Shown here piece by piece: positions 1-5,032 of a stretch of DNA of 8,610 bases. The notes below the pieces were generated by a model. That model did not search any database. It was given only the letters and a program-made list of their open reading frames with translations, and was not told where the DNA came from. Positions within the stretch are counted from its first letter, which is position 1. Every line of letters begins with the position of its first letter. The stretch is from Pseudomonadota bacterium (GTDB lineage Bacteria > Pseudomonadota > Alphaproteobacteria > Caulobacterales > Aquidulcibacteraceae). The translations under genes were made by a program, and so were the position numbers. The stretch lies in NCBI GenBank assembly GCA_023410295.1, contig JAEYPY010000138.1, positions 1-8,610 of the forward strand, read 5' to 3'.

Positions 1-251
1 GGTCGTCGGTGATGCTGCGCACCGGGAGCTATCACGGCCGGCCGATGCCGATGCATGCGCGCCTGCCTGTGTCGGGCGCGCATTTCGATCGCTGGCTGGC
101 GCTGTTCGAAGCCACCGCCCGCCGCGAATGCGGCGACGCCGCGCCGCTCTTCATCGAGCGCGCGCACATGATCGCGCAGAGCCTCGAACTCGGCATCGCC
201 GGCGCGCGCGGGCTTATCCTCAACGTCGGCGAGCGTCTGCCGGTCCCGTGA
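1..251 (+). CDS. Group III truncated hemoglobin, C-terminal part (5' end outside window)
   Basis: This is the last ~82 codons of a gene whose start lies left of the window (reading frame begins at base 3, stop TGA 249-251). The visible protein reads SSVMLRTGSYHGRPMP, then MHARLPV, then HFDRWLALFEATAR, and ends in a helix with the pattern ERAHMIAQSLELGI. This is the typical C-terminal half of group III (P-type) truncated hemoglobins, small cytoplasmic heme proteins usually linked to oxygen, peroxide or nitric oxide chemistry. The His of MHARLP (codon at 54-56) is in the place of the proximal heme-ligand His of the family. The FDRWLALFE stretch is the usual G-helix signature. A GTG and an ATG at 9 and 12 are internal codons, not starts, because the family similarity runs through the left edge. 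The distal heme pocket is not visible, so ligand preference cannot be judged. The next gene follows after 72 bp on the same strand. Confidence 0.85.
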   Translation, partial: SSVMLRTGSYHGRPMPMHARLPVSGAHFDRWLALFEATARRECGDAAPLFIERAHMIAQSLELGIAGARGLILNVGERLPVP

Positions 252-291
252 GCCGGGCCCTGCGCAGCGCCTCTTCCGCCGCGGCGGCGTC

Positions 292-318
292 GCTTCTAGA
301 AGAAGCTCCTAACGGAGG
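292..318 (+). promoter_or_regulatory. Small hairpins around the Shine-Dalgarno of the DsbA-like gene
   Basis: In the 72-bp gap before the DsbA-like gene, GCTTCT (292-297) can pair with AGAAGC (301-306) over a 3-nt loop. Immediately after, CTCC (306-309) can pair with GGAG (314-317), which is the core of the Shine-Dalgarno GGAGG (314-318) serving the ATG at 324. The two hairpins share base 306 and are short. The ribosome binding site assignment is firm; any regulatory role of the folding is inference. Confidence 0.3.
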
Positions 319-323
319 CGGGC

Positions 324-944
324 ATGACCCTTTCGCGCAGAGTGTTCATCGTGTCGGGGGCCATCGCTGCTGCAGGCGCCCGCGTTGCTTCGGCCACGAC
401 GCCCGTCGCTGGCGACATGAGCCTCGGCCCCCGCGACGCGCGTGTGCATCTCATCGAGTACGCCTCGCTCACCTGCGGGGGCTGTGCGGCGTTTCACGCG
501 CACGTCTTTCCGCGCCTCAAATCGAGCTATATCGACACCGGCCGCATCGGCTTTACCTTCCGCGAATATCCGACACCCCCCGCGCCCGTGGCTTTCGCCA
601 TGTTCCAGCTGGCGCGGGCAGGGCAGGCGGACGCGGCGACCTATTTCGACCGTGTCGCCATCCTGTTTACCCGCCAACCCCAGATCCTGGGCCCAGGCAC
701 CGCAGCCGCCGCACGCGACGTCATGATCGCCATTGGCGCCGAGTGGGGCCTCAGCGCCGAGCAGGTGTTGAACACGATCCAGGATCCAGCCGGGGCGGCG
801 CGGGTGCAGGCGACCGTGACGGACGGTCGGGACCGCTACGGGGTTACCCGGACGCCCTCGCTCATCCTCAATGAAGGCCTGCTGACCGGCCCGCCGACCT
901 ACGAAGCCCTCGCCGCCGAGCTGGACCGAGCCCTGGCGACCTGA
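324..944 (+). CDS. DsbA-like periplasmic thiol:disulfide oxidoreductase with Tat-type signal
   Basis: The 206-residue protein belongs to the thioredoxin-fold DsbA-like group (Thioredoxin_4 type), which oxidises or isomerises disulfides in exported proteins. The N-terminus has SRRVFI (residues 4-9) before a hydrophobic stretch, which fits a Tat signal, with a likely cleavage site after A-S-A at residue 24. The fold opens with HLIEYASLTCGGC, so the redox pair is Cys51-Gly-Gly-Cys54. This differs from the CPHC of E. coli DsbA. The helical insertion follows, and the cis-proline loop TRTPS (Pro178) precedes the last strand and helix. The start is set by GGAGG at 314-318, 5 nt before the ATG. The two active-site cysteines are the only cysteines visible. 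The preceding gene encodes a truncated hemoglobin on the same strand, but no functional link is evident. The family is confident; whether it acts as oxidase, isomerase or partner of one specific substrate is open. Confidence 0.85.
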   Translation: MTLSRRVFIVSGAIAAAGARVASATTPVAGDMSLGPRDARVHLIEYASLTCGGCAAFHAHVFPRLKSSYIDTGRIGFTFREYPTPPAPVAFAMFQLARAGQADAATYFDRVAILFTRQPQILGPGTAAAARDVMIAIGAEWGLSAEQVLNTIQDPAGAARVQATVTDGRDRYGVTRTPSLILNEGLLTGPPTYEALAAELDRALAT

Positions 945-984
945 GTCTGGCGGCTGAAACGGCGGAAAACGTCCCGCTCGCGCA

Positions 985-1013
985 TTGACGGGCGCGCGGG
1001 CTTTCCTTTATAT
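985..1013 (+). promoter_or_regulatory. Likely housekeeping promoter of rplU-rpmA
   Basis: TTGACG at 985-990 is a near-consensus -35 element. After a 17-bp spacer comes TTATAT (1008-1013); shifted by one base, TATATC gives an 18-bp spacer. This is the only good sigma-70-type pair in the 125-bp gap between the DsbA-like gene and rplU. It would start transcription near 1019-1021, just before the leader hairpin at 1024-1048, giving a leader of roughly 50 nt. Confidence 0.65.
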
Positions 1014-1023
1014 CCCCGCTCCC

Positions 1024-1048
1024 CGCCCGGGCGAGCTTCGTCCGGGCG
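1024..1048 (+). promoter_or_regulatory. 11-bp hairpin in the rplU leader
   Basis: CGCCCGGGCGA (1024-1034) pairs with TTCGTCCGGGCG (1038-1048, 11 pairs including one G-U), leaving a 3-nt loop. It lies between the predicted transcription start (about 1020) and the rplU ATG at 1070, so it would form at the extreme 5' end of the mRNA. A short T-run (1055-1059) follows 6 nt after the stem, too far for a textbook terminator. It could stabilise the mRNA, attenuate transcription or bind a ribosomal protein. The structure is seen directly; the role is inferred. Confidence 0.5.
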
Positions 1049-1069
1049 CACTGATTTTTGGCGGTTGAG

Positions 1070-1381
1070 ATGTTCGCGGTAATCAAGACAGGCGGTAAGC
1101 AATACCGGGTGGCCAAGGACGACGTGATTGTCGTCGAAAAGCTCGCCGGCGAGCCGGGCGCCAAGGTCACCTTCGACCAGGTCCTGATGACCGGCGACGG
1201 CGATAAGGTGAAGGTCGGCAAGGATATCGGCGGCGTCACCGTGACCGGCGAGCTGGTCGCGACTAAAAAGGGCGACAAGGTCACCGTCTTTAAGAAGCGC
1301 CGCCGCAACACCTATCGCCGCAAGCTCGGTCACCGTCAGACCGAAAGCCACATCAAGATCACCGCCATCGGCGGCAAGTAA
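1070..1381 (+). CDS. rplU: 50S ribosomal protein L21
   Basis: The protein has 103 residues, the usual length for bacterial L21, and contacts 23S rRNA in the large subunit. It begins MFAVIKTGGKQYRV, the conserved N-terminus of the family. The basic segment VFKKRRRNTYRRKLGHRQ near residues 74-91 is the L21 signature, followed by a C-terminal IKITAI strand. The ATG at 1070 is chosen over an in-frame TTG at 1058 because family members start with MFAVIKTGGKQY or very similar. The Shine-Dalgarno is weak (a GGTTGAG-like stretch at 1063-1069). It is cotranscribed with rpmA 13 bp downstream, the almost universal arrangement, from the promoter at 985-1013 and through the leader hairpin. Confidence 0.98.
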   Translation: MFAVIKTGGKQYRVAKDDVIVVEKLAGEPGAKVTFDQVLMTGDGDKVKVGKDIGGVTVTGELVATKKGDKVTVFKKRRRNTYRRKLGHRQTESHIKITAIGGK

Positions 1382-1394
1382 GGACTAGGGCGTC

Positions 1395-1664
1395 ATGGCT
1401 CACAAAAAAGCTGGTGGTAGCTCTCGCAACGGTCGCGACTCGCCGGGTCAGCGCCTGGGCGTGAAGCGCTTTGGCGGCCAGACCGTCAATGGCGGCGAGA
1501 TTCTCGTGCGCCAACGCGGCACCAAATTCCATCCGGGCTCCAACGTCGGCCTCGGCCGCGATCACACCCTTTTCGCGCTCTGCAACGGTCAGGTTGCGTT
1601 TGCCACCAAACGCGATGGCCGAACCTACGTGTCGATTATGCCGGCACAGGTAGCAGCCGAATAG
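1395..1664 (+). CDS. rpmA: 50S ribosomal protein L27
   Basis: The 89-residue protein starts MAHKKAGGSSRNGRDS, the invariant N-terminal tail of L27 that reaches towards the peptidyl transferase centre. It continues with GVKRFGGQ, VRQRGTKFHPG and GLGRDHTLFAL, all hallmark segments. There is no cleavable N-terminal extension of the Firmicutes type. AAGGA (1380-1384) overlaps the rplU stop codon and precedes the ATG by 10 nt. Transcription most likely ends in the double hairpin at 1687-1765. Length and sequence are fully typical. Confidence 0.98.
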   Translation: MAHKKAGGSSRNGRDSPGQRLGVKRFGGQTVNGGEILVRQRGTKFHPGSNVGLGRDHTLFALCNGQVAFATKRDGRTYVSIMPAQVAAE

Positions 1665-1686
1665 GGCGAGACCGGAAGCAACTTCC

Positions 1687-1717
1687 CCGGATCGCCTTCA
1701 CAAGAAGGGCGATCCGG
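1687..1717 (+). other. Hairpin after rpmA, without a T-run
   Basis: CCGGATCGCC (1687-1696) pairs with GGCGATCCGG (1708-1717). The stem is extended by two A-T pairs across a one-base bulge (G1707), with a 6-nt loop. There is no T-run behind it, so it is not by itself an intrinsic terminator. Its right arm GATCCGG (1711-1717) is also complementary to CCGGATC at 1740-1746 inside the next hairpin, so the two structures may compete. It could also protect the 3' end of the rplU-rpmA mRNA. Confidence 0.5.
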
Positions 1718-1731
1718 ATCCCGAAATAGCG

Positions 1732-1765
1732 TGGGGCGCCCGGATCAAGGCGCCCCATTTTCTTT
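1732..1765 (+). terminator. Intrinsic terminator of rplU-rpmA
   Basis: GGGGCGCC (1733-1740) pairs perfectly with GGCGCCCC (1749-1756), with an extra T-A pair at the base and an 8-nt loop. The tract TTTTCTTT (1758-1765) follows directly. This is a standard Rho-independent terminator, 68 nt after the rpmA stop. The next gene starts only 34 nt beyond the T-tract. Confidence 0.8.
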
Positions 1766-1799
1766 GCCCCGCGCGAAACCAGAGCCAAGGAGGCTCGTT

Positions 1800-2345
1800 A
1801 TGCGCGACGTGATCGAGATACAGACAAAACGGTTGAAGCTGCGCGGCGTGCGCATGAGCGATGCATCGCGCATTGCTCAACTTTGCGGCGACCCGAGCGT
1901 GGCAACCATGATCGCACGCGCGCCGCTTCCGTATCTCGAAGTCGCCGCCGAAGGCTTCATCATGACTCTCAACGCACGCAAGCCGCTGGGCGAGGACTTC
2001 GTATTCGCCGCGGAGCTGCCGGGCGAGGGTTTGGTCGGCATGATCGGCGCCAACAAGGCGGGCGCCGATACGTTCGAGGTCGGCTACTGGTTCGGCCGTC
2101 CGTATTGGGGGCAGGGCTTAGCCTCGGAAGCGTTGCACGGCTTCCTCAGCGAAGCGCGCAAGCTCGGCCATTTGCTGGCCGGGCACTTCGTCGACAATCC
2201 GGCGTCGGGCCGCGTGCTGCAGAAGGGCGGCTTTGCCTATACAGGCGAAACCGGCAGCCTGTTCTCGATGGCTCGCGGCGCCAGCGCGCCGGTCAAACGG
2301 ATGCGTTACCAACCGGCCGCGGCGCGCGCGCCCTTGGCCGCCTAA
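1800..2345 (+). CDS. GNAT family N-acetyltransferase, RimJ/RimL type
   Basis: The 181-residue protein transfers an acetyl group from acetyl-CoA to an amine; the substrate is unknown. It opens with IQTKRLKLRGVRMSDA, the first strand pattern of the RimJ/RimL (Acetyltransf_3) branch. The central part has VGMIGANK and FEVGYWFGRPYWGQG; residues 103-108 (WGQGLA) form the acetyl-CoA pyrophosphate loop. NPASGRVLQKGGF (133-145) is the usual C-terminal motif. The ATG at 1800 is set by a perfect AAGGAGG (1787-1793); an upstream in-frame GTG at 1731 would read through the terminator and is rejected. In many alphaproteobacteria a GNAT gene sits between rpmA and obgE. This one is in that slot, but obgE does not follow. 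With so little room after the rpmA terminator, expression may depend partly on read-through. The gene ends in its own hairpin at 2352-2383. Confidence 0.88.
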   Translation: MRDVIEIQTKRLKLRGVRMSDASRIAQLCGDPSVATMIARAPLPYLEVAAEGFIMTLNARKPLGEDFVFAAELPGEGLVGMIGANKAGADTFEVGYWFGRPYWGQGLASEALHGFLSEARKLGHLLAGHFVDNPASGRVLQKGGFAYTGETGSLFSMARGASAPVKRMRYQPAAARAPLAA

Positions 2346-2351
2346 ATCAAA

Positions 2352-2390
2352 ACGCTCCGGCCGCCATGCGGTGGCCGGAGCGTGCTTTGC
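2352..2390 (+). terminator. Strong hairpin terminator after the GNAT gene
   Basis: ACGCTCCGGCC (2352-2362) pairs perfectly with GGCCGGAGCGT (2373-2383). Three more inner pairs, one of them G-U, give a 14-bp stem with a 4-nt loop, 7 nt after the stop codon. The tail GCTTTGCG has only three T residues, so termination may be incomplete or may rely on the very stable stem. Confidence 0.6.
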
Positions 2391-2452
2391 GTCAAGCGTA
2401 ATGGCGAAAGAGCCCGGCGCACCCTACATTGGCCAACGTTCAGGAGCACATC

Positions 2453-3484
2453 ATGGGTTTGCGCGTAGCCGTCGTCGGCGCCACCGGAAACGTTGGCCGG
2501 GAAATTCTCGCCATTCTGGAAGAACGTCTCTTCCCGGCGGACGAAGTGATCGCGCTTGCCTCGCGCCGCTCACTCGGCGTCGAGGTCAGCTACGGCGGCA
2601 AGACGCTGAAGTGCAAAGACCTGGAGACTTTCGATTTCACCGGAATCGATCTCGTGCTGATGAGCGCCGGCGGCGCCGTCTCCAAGGAATGGTCGCCGAA
2701 GATCGGCGCGACCGGGGCGGTGGTGATTGATAATTCCAGCGCCTGGCGCATGGACCCGCGCGTGCCGTTGGTCGTGCCGGAAGTGAATCCGGACGCGGTG
2801 CACGGCTATGACAAGCTCAACATCATCGCCAATCCAAACTGCTCGACGGCCCAGCTCGTCGTCGCACTAAAGCCACTGCATGACCGCGCCAAGATCAAGC
2901 GCGTCGTCGTGGCGACCTATCAATCCGTCTCCGGCGCCGGCAAGGACGCCATGGACGAGCTTTGGACGCAGACCAAGAAGCTCTACGTCGCCGACGAGAT
3001 CGTCAAAGAACACTTCACCAAGCAGATCGCCTTCAACGTCATCCCGCACATCGATGTGTTCATGGAGGACGGTTACACGAAGGAAGAGTGGAAGATGATG
3101 GTGGAGACCAAGAAGATCTTGGATCCCAGCATCAAGCTCACCGCCACGTGCGTGCGCGTGCCGGTGTTCGTCGGCCATTCTGAAGCCGTGAACATCGAGT
3201 TCGAGAATCCGATCACCGCCGAAGAAGCGCAGGAGATCCTTCGCGAAGCGCCGGGCGTGATGCTGGTCGATCGCCGCGAAGACGAAGGCTACATCACCCC
3301 GATCGAGGCGGTCGGCGAATTCGCCACGTTCGTCTCGCGCGTGCGCGAGGATGCGACCGTCGAAAACGGCCTCTCGCTCTGGTGCGTCAGCGACAACCTC
3401 CGCAAAGGCGCCGCCTTGAACGCCGTGCAGATCGCCGAACTCATGCTCAACAAGGGCCTCTTCAAGCGCCTGCGCGCGGCGTGA
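2453..3484 (+). CDS. asd: Aspartate-semialdehyde dehydrogenase
   Basis: The 343-residue cytoplasmic enzyme reduces aspartyl-4-phosphate to aspartate-4-semialdehyde with NADPH. This is the branch point to lysine/diaminopimelate, threonine and methionine. The NADP-binding loop VVGATGNVG is at residues 7-15. SSAWRMD and VPLVVPEVNPD follow, and the catalytic Cys130 lies in NPNCSTAQ. SVSGAGKDAMDEL comes next, and the active-site His242 is in FVGHSEAVNIEF. The C-terminal NLRKGAALNAVQIAE is also typical. The start ATG at 2453 has AGGAG at 2442-2446; an upstream in-frame TTG at 2429 is rejected because the family begins directly before the GATGNVG strand. Only 69 bp separate it from the previous terminator stem. 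TACATT at 2425-2430 could be a -10 element, but no convincing -35 is visible. It appears monocistronic, flanked by hairpins on both sides. Confidence 0.96.
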   Translation: MGLRVAVVGATGNVGREILAILEERLFPADEVIALASRRSLGVEVSYGGKTLKCKDLETFDFTGIDLVLMSAGGAVSKEWSPKIGATGAVVIDNSSAWRMDPRVPLVVPEVNPDAVHGYDKLNIIANPNCSTAQLVVALKPLHDRAKIKRVVVATYQSVSGAGKDAMDELWTQTKKLYVADEIVKEHFTKQIAFNVIPHIDVFMEDGYTKEEWKMMVETKKILDPSIKLTATCVRVPVFVGHSEAVNIEFENPITAEEAQEILREAPGVMLVDRREDEGYITPIEAVGEFATFVSRVREDATVENGLSLWCVSDNLRKGAALNAVQIAELMLNKGLFKRLRAA

Positions 3485-3500
3485 GCACGGCGCTCGCCAT

Positions 3501-3533
3501 GGCGTCACGCTGAGCCAGTCGAAGCGCGACGCC
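3501..3533. repeat. REP-like extragenic palindrome behind asd
   Basis: GGCGTCACGCT (3501-3511) and AGCGCGACGCC (3523-3533) are reverse complements except for one position and enclose GAGCCAGTCGA. The core CTGAGCCAGTCGAAG closely resembles the CTGAGCCTGTCGAAG-type palindromes that recur in intergenic DNA of many bacteria, including alphaproteobacteria. It starts 16 nt after the asd stop and could serve as a transcript-end hairpin. Only one copy is in the window, so its repeat nature rests on resemblance. Confidence 0.5.
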
Positions 3534-3671
3534 CTGCACGTAACGCGCCGGCGCTTCCGCGCGCCTCATCGCCGAGATGTGAACTAAGCTGACATCTGCT
3601 GTTACAAAATGTGTTCCGCCCGCCATCGCGATGCGATCCGCTAACGCCTATCTACGCCGCCGGGGGGACAC
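3534..3671. other. Intergenic stretch upstream of the second GNAT gene
   Basis: Together with 3485-3533 this is the longest gene-free stretch (187 bp). It contains an AT-richer patch (about 3575-3615) with the inverted repeat at 3575-3597 and a short ACAAAATGT palindrome (3604-3612). ATCGCGAT lies at 3626-3633. It should hold the promoter of the GNAT-rarD pair, but I find no clear -35/-10 pair. I see no RNA gene or small coding gene. Confidence 0.4.
3575..3597. promoter_or_regulatory. Imperfect 23-bp inverted repeat, operator candidate
   Basis: AGATGT (3575-3580) and ACATCT (3592-3597) are perfect inverted arms. Inside them, further symmetric positions match, so 9 of 11 half-site positions are symmetric around A3586. 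The size and symmetry fit a site for a dimeric regulator upstream of the GNAT-rarD pair. The regulator is unknown and a chance origin is possible. Confidence 0.3.
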
Positions 3672-4103
3672 ATGCCTGCCATCACCATCGAACAGCCGTC
3701 GGAAGCGGACATCGACATCATCCACGCCATGCTCCGCGAGAGCTATTGGTCGCCGGGCATTCCACGCGAGACGGTGGCGCGCGCCTGCGCCAACTCGATA
3801 TGCACGATTGCGCGTGATAGCGCCGGCAAGTTGATCGGCTTTGCCCGCCTCGTCACCGATAGAGCGACCTTCGCCTGGCTCTGCGACGTCATCGTTCTGC
3901 CCGGCAAGCAGGGCAGAGGCCTCGGCCGCGCGTTGGTCGGCGCCTTCCAGCAGCACCCGGAGCTGCAAGGTCTTCGCCGCTGGTTGCTCGCGACCAAGGA
4001 CGCGCACGGCGTTTACACACCACTCGGCTTTGCCCCGCTCGATGCGCCCGAGCGTTTCATGCACATCCGCAACCCGCACCCTTACGGACACACCACGTCA
4101 TGA
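3672..4103 (+). CDS. GNAT family N-acetyltransferase (small, 143 aa)
   Basis: A single-domain GNAT protein with unknown acceptor. It begins with an ITIEQPSEADIDIIHAML strand-helix, followed by SYWSPGIPRETVARA, typical of a subgroup of small bacterial acetyltransferases. Motif A is WLCDVIVLPGKQGRGLG, with the acetyl-CoA loop QGRGLG at residues 80-85. HGVYTPLGF (112-120) is the usual C-terminal motif B with the Tyr that often acts as general acid. The ATG at 3672 follows a G-rich stretch (3662-3667) with 4 nt spacing. The stop overlaps the rarD start (ATGA at 4100-4103), so the two genes are probably cotranscribed and translationally coupled. It has little similarity to the GNAT gene at 1800. 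Family is sure; function is not. Confidence 0.88.
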   Translation: MPAITIEQPSEADIDIIHAMLRESYWSPGIPRETVARACANSICTIARDSAGKLIGFARLVTDRATFAWLCDVIVLPGKQGRGLGRALVGAFQQHPELQGLRRWLLATKDAHGVYTPLGFAPLDAPERFMHIRNPHPYGHTTS

Positions 4104-5032
4104 GCGAAGCCGCGCCCATCACCGAAAGTGCTTCGGAAGCCGAGCGCCGCGCCGGCTTTTTGTCCGCCGCGGGCGCCTACGTCATCTGGGGTTTTCTGCC
4201 GCTCTATCTGAAGCTCCTGTCTGAGATCGACGTGCGCGAAGTGCTGGCGCAGCGGATCCTCTGGGCCGCGCCGGCTGCGTTCATCGCCGTATTTCTGATG
4301 AGCGGCTGGCGCCCAGGCTGGCGCGAGATCGGCACGGCGTTGAAGCCGCGCATGATCGGCACGCTGGTGCTCTCGGCGTGCTTCATCTTCGTCAATTGGG
4401 GCATTTATGTTTATGTCGTCCTCAATGAGCGGGTGATCGAAGCGTCGTTGGCGTATTTCCTGGCGCCGCTGGTCAGCGTCGCGATCGGCGTCCTTTTTTA
4501 TCGCGAGCGCATCAGCCGCCCGCAGATCATCGCGCTGGCGCTCGCCTTCGTCGGCATCATCGTGCAAGGCATCGCCCTCGGCGCCCCGCCCTGGATGGCG
4601 CTCGCGCTCTGCGCCACGTGGTCGGTCTACGCCGTCATCCGCAAGCGCGCGCCGGTGCCGGCCGCGGTTGGCTTGCTGATCGAGAGCCTCGCGCTCATGC
4701 CGCTGGTGGCCTGGCTGCTCTGGGCGACGGCGAGCGATGGCGCGCTTGGTTTCACCAGCGATTGGCCAACCGCGATCCTGCTGGTTCTCGCCGGGCCGCT
4801 CACCGCTATCCCGTTGATGGCCTTCGCATTTGGTGCGCGGCGCATCAGCTTCACGACGCTGGGCCTGCTGCAATTTCTCGCACCGACGCTGCAATTCTCC
4901 ACCGGACTCGCCTTCGGTGAACCGTTCACGCCGCTGCGTGCGGCAAGCTTCGTGCTGATCTGGATCGGGCTCGCGTTCTTCTCTTGGGATACTCTCCGGC
5001 GCGCGCGCGGCGCAGCGCAACCAGCAGAATGA
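4100..5032 (+). CDS. rarD: RarD-type EamA/DMT family permease
   Basis: The 310-residue inner-membrane protein has about ten hydrophobic segments in two EamA repeats, after a ~20-residue polar N-terminus. GAYVIWGFLPLYLKLL, VREVLAQRILW, NWGIYVYVVLNERVIEASL and YFLAPLVSVAIGVLFYRERI are the characteristic RarD segments of repeat one. YAVIRKRAPVPAAVGLLIES opens repeat two, and TTLGLLQFLAPTLQF is the conserved late helix. RarD proteins carry the historical label chloramphenicol-sensitive protein; the transported substrate is unknown. The Shine-Dalgarno is weak, and the ATGA overlap with the upstream GNAT suggests coupled translation. The 3' end overlaps the convergent glycosyltransferase gene by 107 bp, so rarD has no intergenic terminator. 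A hairpin just past the stop (5038-5064) is the only candidate transcript end. Confidence 0.93.
   Translation: MSEAAPITESASEAERRAGFLSAAGAYVIWGFLPLYLKLLSEIDVREVLAQRILWAAPAAFIAVFLMSGWRPGWREIGTALKPRMIGTLVLSACFIFVNWGIYVYVVLNERVIEASLAYFLAPLVSVAIGVLFYRERISRPQIIALALAFVGIIVQGIALGAPPWMALALCATWSVYAVIRKRAPVPAAVGLLIESLALMPLVAWLLWATASDGALGFTSDWPTAILLVLAGPLTAIPLMAFAFGARRISFTTLGLLQFLAPTLQFSTGLAFGEPFTPLRAASFVLIWIGLAFFSWDTLRRARGAAQPAE

Noticed and set aside
128..874. A 248-codon plus-strand frame across the hemoglobin end and the DsbA-like gene
   Set aside because: Very Arg-rich and without motifs; it is an out-of-frame reading of two recognisable genes.
1058..1069. TTG start for rplU four codons upstream
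   Set aside because: L21 proteins begin at MFAVIKTGGKQY or an equivalent, and the ATG at 1070 gives the standard 103 residues.
868..1351. Two antisense frames over rplU and its upstream region
   Set aside because: They lie opposite a perfectly conserved L21 gene and have no recognisable family or ribosome binding site.
2402..2430. Possible asd promoter with TACATT as -10
   Set aside because: No acceptable -35 hexamer at 16-18 bp spacing, so it is mentioned only in the asd entry and not called.
2867..3508. A 213-codon frame antisense to asd
   Set aside because: His/Asp/Val-rich without domain patterns; the sense strand encodes a complete, typical asd.
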